Assembly (NCBI GenBank): GCA_963805715.1
Contig: CAWDVK010000018.1
Coordinates: forward strand, 62,001-126,000
Direction: 5' to 3'
DNA: 64,000 bases
DNA from: CAWDVK01 sp963805715
GTDB lineage: Bacteria > Actinomycetota > Actinomycetes > Streptosporangiales > Streptosporangiaceae
Shown here: piece after piece, positions 8,268 to 15,973 of the stretch
How positions within the stretch are numbered: position 1 is the stretch's first letter
Layout of the letters: each line of letters starts with the position of its first letter
The notes under the pieces: model-generated
What the model saw: only the letters and a program-made list of their open reading frames with translations
Told to the model about the DNA's origin: nothing
The model's database searches: none
Program-made: the position numbers and the translations under genes

Positions 8268-8345
8268 TCACCGCACGCCGCAGGCCACGGCCCTGCGTCT
8301 CCGGACTTCGGATAGCAAAATGTCAGCCGTCGCTGTTAGGTTCAT
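8268..8345 (-). CDS. 25-residue ORF upstream of the small membrane protein
   Basis: ATG 8345 is preceded by GAAGGAAG at a suitable distance. The peptide reads MNLTATADILLSEVRRRR and a short tail. Its TGA is 6 nt before the GTG of the 48-residue membrane ORF. It may be a coupled leader or a chance frame. Confidence 0.3.
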   Translation of the reverse strand: MNLTATADILLSEVRRRRAVACGVR

Positions 8346-8660
8346 GTCGCGGAACTTCCTTCGTCCCAGGAGGAGCTTCGTTCAGGCGGCCCTTCCTGTT
8401 CCCAGCAGGGGGGCCGTCGCTGTTTCGGGCAGCGATCCATATCCGTTGTATCGAACGGCTCCGACAGTCGCGCGCCGCTTGGCCCATTCGCCGTTCCAGC
8501 CTGTGCACAGGGCTGTGGACGGGCTGGGTAAACACGCCGCTAGAACGGTGCACGGGCTGTGGATTGCTGTGTGTGTGGAAAAGTGGATAACCAGGCTCGG
8601 CGGACATCTGCGCAGGTCAATGGCGTCTCGGCATTTCGATGGCCTGTGCGCAAGAAAAAC
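8346..8660. other. Non-coding stretch with DnaA-box-like cluster
   Basis: About 315 bp with no credible gene. Its only structured part is the run of TGTGGAxxx 9-mers at 8502-8590. Confidence 0.45.
8502..8590 (+). promoter_or_regulatory. Cluster of five DnaA-box-like 9-mers
   Basis: All in one orientation: TGTGCACAG (8502), TGTGGACGG (8514), TGTGGATTG (8558), TGTGGAAAA (8574) and AGTGGATAA (8582). The last matches the actinobacterial box TGTGGATAA at 8 of 9 positions; the others match at 6-7. The boxes lie in a relatively AT-containing stretch. No dnaA, dnaN or parAB is nearby, so this is not an ordinary oriC. A titration or regulatory site, or coincidence, are the options. Confidence 0.35.
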
Positions 8661-8821
8661 TCGTGCTCGCTGGCTGCGGTGGCTCGGACACCAGCACGAC
8701 AGGGACGCAGGTCGTTGCCGAGATCACGTATCAGGTCACCGTGCAGTGCCCGCCGGGCATCAGCCTCGGTTCCGGGCCAAGCCACTGCTCAGAAGCGCGT
8801 AGTCCCAGGCCCAGCACATGA
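8660..8821 (+). pseudogene. Remnant of another small lipoprotein
   Basis: The frame contains a lipobox-like LVLAGCGGSD followed by TSTTGTQVVAEITYQVTVQCPPG, as in the start of a mature lipoprotein. It lacks a proper hydrophobic signal segment and ends after about 50 residues. It probably descends from the same kind of gene as the lipoproteins at 4.2-7.4 kb. Confidence 0.4.
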
Positions 8822-9001
8822 TTGAGGACCCGGCCAGGTAGATCGACCGGGGTCCTTCACATCCCCCGCGTCCGGTAAGCACCGGGCAGGAGTTGACCGG
8901 CGCGAGGGGAGCCAACGTGATGTCCTGCCGTGCAGGCATGGACAGCAGCAGCCCCGAGCAGCCACTGGTCACTACCTCGGGCGCGGCCACGGTGACCGCG
9001 C

Positions 9002-9253
9002 TCAGTACGTCATGCTGTATGCATCCTCGGACCACTCGTCGTCATCCACGGACTCGCCGGGGATCGGATCATGGCAGTGCCCGTTCTCGATCAGGTAGGC
9101 GGCCATCCGGCCGTAGCTGCCCCGAAGACGCCACGCCATGCCCGTATCGATCATGTGCTGGAACAACTGGAAGATGGCCGTGTCCTCCAGCTCGCCCTGC
9201 TCGTAGGCGCTGATCCGCTCGGCCAGATCGAGGCGGGCCTGATTGATGGCCAT
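9002..9253 (-). CDS. Small DUF7417-like protein, phage-associated type
   Basis: 83 residues: RISAYEQGELEDTAIFQLFQ, then HMIDTGMAWRLRGSYGRMAAYLIENG, then an acidic tail (ESVDDDEWSEDAY). The pattern YExGExxxxxxxxLFQxxxDTGxAWxLxGxYGRxAxxLI matches a small-protein family common in actinophages and actinomycete accessory regions. Its ATG is one base after the stop of the upstream ORF (TGA-c-ATG), so the two are translationally coupled. Role unknown. Confidence 0.65.
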   Translation of the reverse strand: MAINQARLDLAERISAYEQGELEDTAIFQLFQHMIDTGMAWRLRGSYGRMAAYLIENGHCHDPIPGESVDDDEWSEDAYSMTY

Positions 9254-9254
9254 G

Positions 9255-9452
9255 TCAGATCAGCGCGTTCGCGCGGAGCCATGTCGGATGATCGTGCTGG
9301 CACGTACCGTCCGCCTCGGTCTCGCGGCCGTCCGTGGTCTCGAAGCTCGGGTCGCCGTCATCGAAGACCGCGCGATGCATCATGTCCAGCAGCTCGTCCT
9401 GGCTGGGCGCGGCCACTGTCGGTGCCGGTGTGGTGATGATCCTGGAAGTCAT
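9255..9452 (-). CDS. 65-residue small protein coupled to the DUF7417-like gene
   Basis: Reads MTSRIITTPAPTVAAPSQDE, then LLDMMHRAVFDDGDPSFETT, and ends CQHDHPTWLRANALI. A disordered N-terminus is followed by an amphipathic helix and a C-terminal C-x-H-x-H cluster that could bind a metal, although only three ligands are visible. GGGG-ATCAC lies before the ATG. It forms a two-gene unit with the following DUF7417-like gene. Function unknown. Confidence 0.55.
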   Translation of the reverse strand: MTSRIITTPAPTVAAPSQDELLDMMHRAVFDDGDPSFETTDGRETEADGTCQHDHPTWLRANALI

Positions 9453-9503
9453 GTGATCCCCCGTTCCCCTCTCGCCCAGCGGCTTGCAAGGTCAGCCGCG
9501 CGA

Positions 9504-10210
9504 GTGGCTGAAGAAATCGCGCTGATGGACGACGTGTACCTGCTGAACTCGCCGTTCACGTTCCAGTCGATGGAGAAGCACGCGGCGTACTGCGCGATGC
9601 TGCGGCTCGGCCTGAAGGTGCCGGAGACGGTGCTCGTGCCCTACAAGAACCCGGTCGAGCACGCCAAGTACGCCTATACGGCCGAGCGCTACAACCAGCC
9701 TTCTTCCGGTGGGAGTTCAACTCCTGCGAGACGCTGGTCCGCGGCAGTGACGTGCATCCGATCGACTACGCGAATGCCTGCCCGGATGTCTCGCTCACCT
9801 CGCTGCACTATTACTTTCCCTGGGCGATCAGGACACTGCTGAAGTGGGTCATCTTCTGCCTGGTCACGGATCGCCGGCCGCAGCCCGACCTGGACACGCG
9901 GCAGTATTTCGGCACCGCCGACCGCGAGGACCTGGACTACGCGGCGAAGCTGGCCGAGTACCGCAGGCTGGCCGATGGCTACCTGGCCGCCGACGCCTAC
10001 CGCGAGTTCTGCGAGAAGAATCTGGCCGACCTTGACGCTCATGTGCTCGAGTGGGCGGCGGGCCGCGACTTCGACCGGCTGCTCGTCGACACGGTGACCG
10101 CGACCTATCCGGCCGCCGAGCGGGACCAGTTCATCGCGCACTTTCGCGGTCTCACCGGCCTGTGGGTGCAGGACGAGCAGGCCCGGCTCAGTGGCCCGCC
10201 GGCGGTGTGA
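9504..10210 (+). pseudogene. ATP-grasp-type protein with its core deleted
   Basis: The first ~65 codons (MDDVYLLNSPFTFQSMEKHA, then RLGLKVPETVLVPYKNPVEH, up to AERYNQP) are in phase with GTG 9504/ATG 9525. From about 9700 the coding sequence changes phase and continues FFRWEFNSCETLVRGSDVHP and IDYANACPDVSLTSLHYYFP to the stop at 10210. Both ends match an actinobacterial ATP-grasp family in which about 120 residues, including the ATP-grasp nucleotide-binding core, normally separate RYNQP from FFRWEFNS; this comparison is from memory. The retained DYANACPD block is the metal-binding end of the grasp domain. A deletion plus phase change makes this non-functional unless the sequence is misassembled. 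Confidence 0.65.
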
Positions 10211-10283
10211 CGGACGGGCACGGCCAGCTGGCGCGGCCGGGAATGGGTTTGCCCGAACCGCTGCGGCGCAGCACTATGTCCAG

Positions 10284-10805
10284 ATGACATGGACCGCGCC
10301 TGACGTGAAGCGCGCCGAGCCGCCCACGGTGGCCGGTGAGCGGGAGTCGCTGGAAACCTGGCTGGAGTATCACCGGGCGACGCTGCTGCTCAAGTGCCAG
10401 GGCCTGACCGCAGAGCAGCTCGCCCGGCGGGCCGTGCCGCCGTCCTCGCTGTCGCTGCTCGGCCTGGTCCGGCACATGGCCGAGGTGGAGCGCGCCTGGT
10501 TCCGCCGCCGGTTCGCCGGCCAGCCCGAGCTGGGATACGTGCACTGCTCGGACGAATTCCCGGATGGCGATTTCGATTTCGCCGAACCCGGCGGCGCCGG
10601 GGCCGACCTGGCCAGCTACGTCGCCGAGTGCGCCCTGGCCCGCGAGGCAGCGGCCGGCCGATCCCTGGAGGAAACCTTCGCCGGCCGCCGCGGCGAAAGC
10701 ATCGACCTGCGCTGGGTCTATCAGCACATGATCGAGGAGTATGCGCGGCACAACGGCCACGCCGACTTCCTGCGCGAGCAGATTGACGGCGTGACCGGCG
10801 ACTGA
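10284..10805 (+). CDS. DinB-superfamily (DUF664) protein
   Basis: 173 residues from ATG 10284 (a 31-residue upstream extension in frame is unlike the family). It has the four-helix-bundle layout of DinB/mycothiol-transferase-like proteins: HRATLLLKCQGLTAEQLARR, then LVRHMAEVERAWFRRRFAG, and YQHMIEEYARHNGHADFLRE near the end. The histidines in VRHMAEVE and in ARHNGHADFLRE are the likely metal ligands. Members use a thiol cofactor such as mycothiol, which this organism can make (see mshC). The substrate is unknown. It stands alone between the ATP-grasp remnant and the helicase. Confidence 0.8.
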   Translation: MTWTAPDVKRAEPPTVAGERESLETWLEYHRATLLLKCQGLTAEQLARRAVPPSSLSLLGLVRHMAEVERAWFRRRFAGQPELGYVHCSDEFPDGDFDFAEPGGAGADLASYVAECALAREAAAGRSLEETFAGRRGESIDLRWVYQHMIEEYARHNGHADFLREQIDGVTGD

Positions 10806-10927
10806 GCCGATCGCGAGCCAGGCCGCCCTGGCCAGCAGGCGCACGCCCCGCGCCAGCCCGGCGGGCGTCCGCCCGGAACCGGCCGCAGGCCGGGGCACTG
10901 CCTCGAAGCTGGCACGATGGGCAGGTC

Positions 10928-13426
10928 ATGACTCTCATCGATCAGCTGCCGGAGACCGCCGATCCGGACGAGGTATTCGAGGCCTTTGCCGCCTGGGCCG
11001 CCAAGCAGGGCTTCGCCCTCTACCCGCACCAGGAGGAGGCGCTGATCGAGATCGTGACCGGTGCCAACGTGATCCTGAGCACCCCGACCGGCTCGGGCAA
11101 GAGCCTGGTAGCGACTGGCGCGCACTTCACCGCGCTGGCCCGCGACGACCGCACCTTCTACACCGCGCCGATCAAGGCACTGGTGTCGGAGAAGTTCTTC
11201 GCGCTCTGCGACGCCTTCGGGCCGGCCGAGGTCGGCATGATGACGGGCGACGGCAGCGTCAACGCGGGCGCGCCGATCATCTGCTGCACGGCCGAGGTGC
11301 TGGCCAACATCGCGCTGCGGGACGGCGCCGACGCTGACATCGGCCAGGTCGTGATGGATGAGTTCCACTACTACGCCGACCCCGATCGCGGCTGGGCCTG
11401 GCAGGTGCCGCTGATCGAGCTGCCGCGGGCCCAGTTCGTGCTCATGTCCGCCACCCTCGGCGACGTCCGCCGGTTCGAGGAGGACCTGACCCGGCGCACC
11501 GGACGGCCGGGCGCGGTCGTGAGCTCGGTGCAGCGCCCGGTCCCGCTGCTGTTCTCCTACGTGCTCACCCCGCTGCACGAGACGGTCGAGGAACTGCTGA
11601 CCACCCACCAGGCGCCGATCTACATCGTGCACTTCACCCAGGCCGCCGCCATCGAGCAGGCGCAGGCGCTGATGAGCGTGAACGTCTGCACGCGGGCGGA
11701 GAAGGACGCCATCGCCGAGCTGATCGGCAACTTCCGGTTCGCCCCCGGTTTCGGCAAGACGCTGTCCCGGCTGGTCCGGCACGGCATCGGCGTCCACCAC
11801 GCCGGGATGCTGCCGAAGTACCGCCGGCTGGTGGAGACACTGGCCCAGGCCGGCCTGCTGAAGGTCATCTGCGGCACCGACACGCTCGGGGTCGGCATCA
11901 ACATGCCCATCCGCACCGTGCTGCTCACCGCGCTGTCCAAGTACGACGGGAGCAAGACCAGGCTGCTGACGGCGCGCGAGTTCCACCAGATCGCGGGCCG
12001 GGCGGGCCGGGCCGGGTTCGACACCACCGGCCGGGTGGTGGTGCAGGCGCCCGAGCACGTAGTGGAGAACGAGAAGGCGCTGGCCAAGGCCGGTGATGAC
12101 CCGAAGAAGCGGCGCAAGGTGGTGCGCAAGAAGCCGCCCGAGGGCTTCGTGTCCTGGGGGCAGCCCACTTTCGAGCGGCTCGTCGCCGCCGACCCGGAGC
12201 CGCTGCGGTCCAGCTTCGCGGTCAGCCACGCGATGCTGCTCAACGTGATCAGCCGGCCGGGTAACTGCTTCGCCGCGATGCGGCACCTGCTGACCGGCAA
12301 CGACGAGGACCGGCCCGCTCAGCGCCGGCACATCAGCCAGGCCATCGCCATCTACCGGGCGCTGCTGGCCGGCGGAGTGGTGGAACGGCTCGCCGAGCCC
12401 GATGCCGACGGCCGCCTGGCCCGGCTGACCGTGGACCTGCAGGAGGACTTCGCGCTCAACCAGCCGCTGTCACCGCTGGCCCTGGCGGCCATCGAGCTGC
12501 TGGACCGCGAGTCGCCGGAATACCCGCTGGACGTGCTGTCGGTGATCGAGGCGACGCTGGACAACCCGCGCCAGGTGCTGGCCGCCCAGCTGTCCAGGGC
12601 CCGCGGCGAGGCGGTGGCCGCGATGAAGGCTGACGGCATCGAGTACGAGGAACGGATGAACCTGCTGGACGCGGTCACCTACCCGCGTCCGCTGGCCGAC
12701 CTGCTCGAGGCCGCCTACAACATCTACCGGCAAGGGCATCCCTGGGTCGCCGACTATCAGCTGGCGCCCAAGTCGGTGGCCAGGGACATGTTCGAGCGGG
12801 CGATGACCTTCACCGAGTACGTCAGCTTCTACGGGCTGGCGCGCGCGGAGGGCATCGTGCTGCGCTACCTGGCCGATGCTTACAAGGCGCTGCGCCAGAC
12901 CGTGCCGGAGGAGGCGAGGACCGAGGACCTCAGCGACCTGATCGAATGGCTCGGCGAGCTGGTCAGGCAGGTCGACTCGAGCCTGATCGACGAGTGGGAG
13001 CGGCTGCGCAATCCCGCGGCCGAGCCGGCCCGCCCGGCCGATGACCGGCCTCCGGCGGTGACCGGCAACCGCCGCGCGTTCCGGGTACTGGTCCGTAACG
13101 CGCTGTTCCGGCGGGTCGAGCTGGCCGCGCTGCGGCGCTACGACGAGCTGGGCGAGCTGGACGCGGACGCGGGCTGGGACAGCGAGGAGTGGGCCGCCGC
13201 GATCGAGCCCTACTTCGCCGAGCACGACGAGATCGGCACCGGCTCCAACGCGCGCGGCCCTGCCCTGCTGATCATCGAGGAGCGGCCGGGCCAGTGGCTG
13301 ACCCGGCAGATCTTCGATGACCCGGCCGGCGATCATGACTGGGGCTTCAGCGCGACCGTGGACCTGGCCGCGTCGGACGAGGCAGGAATCGCGGTGCTGA
13401 CCGTGACCAGCGTCGGCCAGCTGTAG
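10928..13426 (+). CDS. DEAD/DEAH-box helicase with C-terminal DUF3516
   Basis: An 832-residue SF2 helicase of the Ski2-like actinobacterial type. The Q-motif region YPHQEEAL (residues 32-39) precedes Walker A, STPTGSGKS (51-59). Motif Ia is TAPIKAL, motif II is the variant DEFH within VVMDEFHYYAD, motif III is MSATLG and motif VI is HQIAGRAGRAGFDT. The second half, from about residue 420, is the DUF3516 domain. These proteins are predicted RNA or DNA helicases; the physiological target is not established. The gene stands alone, ends in a perfect palindrome and converges on yccF. Confidence 0.88.
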   Translation: MTLIDQLPETADPDEVFEAFAAWAAKQGFALYPHQEEALIEIVTGANVILSTPTGSGKSLVATGAHFTALARDDRTFYTAPIKALVSEKFFALCDAFGPAEVGMMTGDGSVNAGAPIICCTAEVLANIALRDGADADIGQVVMDEFHYYADPDRGWAWQVPLIELPRAQFVLMSATLGDVRRFEEDLTRRTGRPGAVVSSVQRPVPLLFSYVLTPLHETVEELLTTHQAPIYIVHFTQAAAIEQAQALMSVNVCTRAEKDAIAELIGNFRFAPGFGKTLSRLVRHGIGVHHAGMLPKYRRLVETLAQAGLLKVICGTDTLGVGINMPIRTVLLTALSKYDGSKTRLLTAREFHQIAGRAGRAGFDTTGRVVVQAPEHVVENEKALAKAGDDPKKRRKVVRKKPPEGFVSWGQPTFERLVAADPEPLRSSFAVSHAMLLNVISRPGNCFAAMRHLLTGNDEDRPAQRRHISQAIAIYRALLAGGVVERLAEPDADGRLARLTVDLQEDFALNQPLSPLALAAIELLDRESPEYPLDVLSVIEATLDNPRQVLAAQLSRARGEAVAAMKADGIEYEERMNLLDAVTYPRPLADLLEAAYNIYRQGHPWVADYQLAPKSVARDMFERAMTFTEYVSFYGLARAEGIVLRYLADAYKALRQTVPEEARTEDLSDLIEWLGELVRQVDSSLIDEWERLRNPAAEPARPADDRPPAVTGNRRAFRVLVRNALFRRVELAALRRYDELGELDADAGWDSEEWAAAIEPYFAEHDEIGTGSNARGPALLIIEERPGQWLTRQIFDDPAGDHDWGFSATVDLAASDEAGIAVLTVTSVGQL

Positions 13427-13451
13427 CGGTTCCCGGCCGGCCGGGAACCGC
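13426..13451. terminator. 26-bp perfect palindrome between convergent genes
   Basis: Begins in the helicase stop codon. Each arm is GCGGTTCCCGGCC and its exact complement; it folds as an 11-bp stem with a CCGG loop. It probably terminates both the helicase and YccF transcripts. Confidence 0.7.
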
Positions 13452-13457
13452 CGCTGG

Positions 13458-13853
13458 TCAGCGCATTCCCGGATACCCCGATGTCGTCGGCACGATCTGC
13501 ACCCCGAGCGGCATCAGCGAGATCGGGATCAGCTTGAAGTTCGCCAGGCCCAGCGGGATGCCGATGATGGTCACGCACAGCAGCACGCCGGTCACCAGAT
13601 GCCCGAGCGCCAGCCACCAGCCGAACAGCACGATCCAGATGATGTTGCCGATCAGCGCGCCTGCCCCGGCGTCGCGCCGCGGCACGACGGTGTTCCCGAA
13701 CGGCCACAGCACGTAGCCGGCGATCCGGAAGCAGGCAATGCCGAACGGGATCGTGATGATCAGGATGAAGCAGAGCAGCCCGGCGGCCGCGTAGGCGATC
13801 GCCATCCAGAAGCCGCACAGCACCAGCCAGATCACGTTCAGGATCACCCGCAT
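13458..13853 (-). CDS. YccF domain-containing inner-membrane protein
   Basis: 131 residues with the two internally repeated YccF units. The first contains ILNVIWLVLCGFWMAI, then IITIPFGIACFRIAGYVLWPFG. The second contains IGNIIWIVLFGWWLALG, then VTIIGIPLGLANFKLIPISLMPLG. Four membrane segments are expected. A good Shine-Dalgarno (GGGAGGAG) lies about 6 nt before the ATG. The function of the family is unknown. It is monocistronic. Confidence 0.9.
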   Translation of the reverse strand: MRVILNVIWLVLCGFWMAIAYAAAGLLCFILIITIPFGIACFRIAGYVLWPFGNTVVPRRDAGAGALIGNIIWIVLFGWWLALGHLVTGVLLCVTIIGIPLGLANFKLIPISLMPLGVQIVPTTSGYPGMR

Positions 13854-14074
13854 GCCGTGCTCCTCCCGTGCCCGCTGGCGGCCGCGCTCTCCCGCATGGG
13901 CCTAGCATCCCCGCGCGCCGCCGGTGCTATAGCGGGCTGCCCGCCATCTGCCGGTACGAGACGCTTGTCGCGAGCAGGGCCGCCGCCCTCGCCCACTACC
14001 TGCAACCTATTGGTTGCGCATCCCTGGCCTGATGTGCAACTATCGGGTAGCACCTCAACCGAGAGGAACAAGTC

Positions 14075-14524
14075 ATGGCAGCTGACCGGATCGAGCGCGA
14101 GATCGTCGTGGACGCCCCGCAGGAACGTGTCTGGGCCGTGCTGACGGAGGCCGAGCACGTCGCGCGCTGGTTCGGCGACTCGGCCGAGGTGGACCTGCGG
14201 CCCGGCGGGAAGATGGTCTTCGGCTGGGCCCAGTACAACTCTCCCGATCACCGGGCCGTCATCGAGCGCGTCGAGCCGCCGAGTTTCTTCTCCTACCGGT
14301 GGGCGCGCCGGTCCGGCGAGGATCCCGTCGATGGCAACTCCACCCTCGTCGAGTTCTCGCTCAGCCCGGATGGGGCGCGCACCCGGCTGCGCGTGGTCGA
14401 GAGCGGCTTCGGCCGCCTGGCGGTCAGCGAGGATGAGCGGGGCACGGCGGTGAAGGAGAACACCGAGGGCTGGATCTCCGAGCTGGGCGAACTGCAGGAC
14501 TATGCAGAACGGACGTCATCGTGA
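14075..14524 (+). CDS. SRPBCC / AHSA1-like domain protein
   Basis: 149 residues forming one START-like fold: IEREIVVDAPQERVWAVLTE, then HVARWFGDSAEVDLRPGGKM, then FFSYRWAR and a C-terminal long helix (GWISELGELQDYAERT). GAGAGGAA lies 8 nt before the ATG. Proteins of this family bind small hydrophobic ligands and are frequently paired with an ArsR regulator, as here, where the regulator follows immediately or overlaps by 23 bp. Ligand unknown. Confidence 0.85.
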   Translation: MAADRIEREIVVDAPQERVWAVLTEAEHVARWFGDSAEVDLRPGGKMVFGWAQYNSPDHRAVIERVEPPSFFSYRWARRSGEDPVDGNSTLVEFSLSPDGARTRLRVVESGFGRLAVSEDERGTAVKENTEGWISELGELQDYAERTSS

Positions 14525-14903
14525 CGGTCCCGCCGCCATGCCCGGCCCCGGTCGCGGCGCGGTCCGCCGCGGCAGTGCCGTGACCGGGACGGGCCAATCC
14601 ATCGATGAGGTGCTGGCCGCGATGGCCGATCCGACCCGGCGGCAGCTGCTGGCCGCGCTGGCCGCACGGGGCGGCGGCACGGCGACATCGCTGGCCGGCG
14701 GACTGCCGATCTCCCGGCAGGCCGTGGTCAAGCACCTTGCCGTGCTCAGCCGGGCCGGGCTGGTGGAGGCGCGCCGGAGCGGCCGCGAGGTGCGCTACGT
14801 GACCAGGTCCGACGCCCTGCAGGCGACCGCGCGGTGGATGGCCGGACTCGCCGCCGAGTGGGATGCCCGGCTGAGCGAGATCAAGCGCATCGCCGAGTCC
14901 TGA
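14502..14903 (+). CDS. ArsR-family winged-helix transcriptional regulator
   Basis: The wHTH runs IDEVLAAMADPTRRQLLAAL, then ISRQAVVKHLAVLSRAGLVE, then ARRSGREVRYVT. The recognition helix is SRQAVVKHLAVL. No ArsR-type metal-binding CxC motif is present, so this is the metal-independent type that usually pairs with an SRPBCC gene. The start is uncertain. ATG 14502 overlaps the upstream gene by 23 bp, ATG 14538 leaves a 13-bp gap, and GTG 14580 begins directly before the conserved domain. None has a good Shine-Dalgarno, which favours translational coupling. It probably controls its own operon. Confidence 0.85.
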   Translation: MQNGRHRDGPAAMPGPGRGAVRRGSAVTGTGQSIDEVLAAMADPTRRQLLAALAARGGGTATSLAGGLPISRQAVVKHLAVLSRAGLVEARRSGREVRYVTRSDALQATARWMAGLAAEWDARLSEIKRIAES

Positions 14904-15014
14904 GGGCCGGCCGATCCGGGCGCCTGGCCCGGACAGCGTGGATGCGCGGCTGCTGCTGAAACAACCGCGGCAGGCACGCTTCGACGCTGCTGGTGTCCCC
15001 GCGGGGCCGCGGGC

Positions 15015-15755
15015 TCACAGATCGAGCAGGGCGTCCAGGCCGACGGTGAGGCCGGGCGGCAGCGACTCGATGCCGCGGATCGCGCGCAGCACGCCCGGCA
15101 TGAACGAGGCCCGGTCCAGCGAGTCATGCCGGATGGTCAGGATCTCGCCGTGGCCGCCGAGCAGCACCTCCTGGTGCGCGACCAGGCCCGCCAGCCGGAC
15201 CGAGTGCACGTGCACGTCGTCGACGACGGCGCCGCGGGCAGCCGGGGCGCCCGAGACGGTGGCGTCCGGCGACGGCCCCAGGCCGGCTCCCGACCGGGCC
15301 GCGCTGATCATCGCGGCGGTCCGCGTCGACGTGCCGGAGGGTGCATCCGCCTTGGCCGGGTGGTGCAGCTCGACCACCTCAGCGGACTCGAAGAACGGCG
15401 CGGCTTGCTCGGCGAACCGCATCATCAGCACCGCGCCGATCGAGAAGTTCGGCACGATCAGGACCCGGGCTGACGGCGTGCTGCCGAGCCACACGGTCAC
15501 GGCGGCCAGCCGCGCGCCGTCGAAGCCGGACGTCCCGACCACGACGTTCAGCCCCTGCGCCAGGCACCAGCGCAGGTTGTCCAGCACCACGCCGGGATGG
15601 GTGAAGTCCACCACCACGTCGCAGGCCGTCAGCGGCTCCAGCGGATCCCCCGCGTCCGCGGTCGCCGTCAGCTCCAGGTCGCCGGCGGCCTCGACCGTCC
15701 GGCACGCCTCAGTCCCCATGCGCCCCTTGGCGCCCAGCACACCGACCTTGATCAT
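15015..15755 (-). CDS. dapB: 4-hydroxy-tetrahydrodipicolinate reductase
   Basis: 246 residues, the usual length for actinobacterial DapB. It reduces hydroxy-tetrahydrodipicolinate to tetrahydrodipicolinate in lysine/meso-DAP synthesis. The nucleotide-binding loop is VGVLGAKGRMG (residues 4-14). Further marks are DVVVDFTHPG, VVGTSGFD, and the catalytic and substrate-binding block ELHHPAKADAPSGTS with its His pair and Lys. A Shine-Dalgarno (AAGGGGGC) precedes the ATG. It is in the usual actinobacterial place, beyond the pnp-M16 end of the translation gene cluster, but separated from it here by the CoA-transferase pair. Confidence 0.95.
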   Translation of the reverse strand: MIKVGVLGAKGRMGTEACRTVEAAGDLELTATADAGDPLEPLTACDVVVDFTHPGVVLDNLRWCLAQGLNVVVGTSGFDGARLAAVTVWLGSTPSARVLIVPNFSIGAVLMMRFAEQAAPFFESAEVVELHHPAKADAPSGTSTRTAAMISAARSGAGLGPSPDATVSGAPAARGAVVDDVHVHSVRLAGLVAHQEVLLGGHGEILTIRHDSLDRASFMPGVLRAIRGIESLPPGLTVGLDALLDL

Positions 15756-15973
15756 CGTGCCCCCTTCGCTCGCCGCGCCCGGCAGGCGGCCGACCTCGGC
15801 CCGATCCTAGCCACCGGCCCGGCCCCGCGGGGCGGTCCGGCCGGGCCGCGCCGCCCGGATCGGGCATTGGTAGCCTGACCGCAGCGACGGCGGCCGGCGA
15901 TGCCCGTTCCGGCCCGTCACCCATATCAGCCCGCAGCACCGCCCATGCGCGGACCGAAGGATGTGCCTCTGCC

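Noticed and set aside
8502..8590. Chromosomal oriC
   Set aside because: No dnaA, dnaN, rnpA or parAB nearby and the boxes are degenerate; kept only as a DnaA-box-like cluster.
7813..8802. 329-residue plus-strand frame
   Set aside because: Arg/Ser/Pro-rich shadow composition over several small minus-strand genes and non-coding DNA; no domain.
10721..12331. 536-residue minus-strand frame opposite the helicase
   Set aside because: It is the antisense shadow of a highly conserved helicase.
13426..13451. Protein-binding operator (perfect palindrome)
   Set aside because: It starts in a stop codon between two convergent genes, so a bidirectional terminator explains it better.
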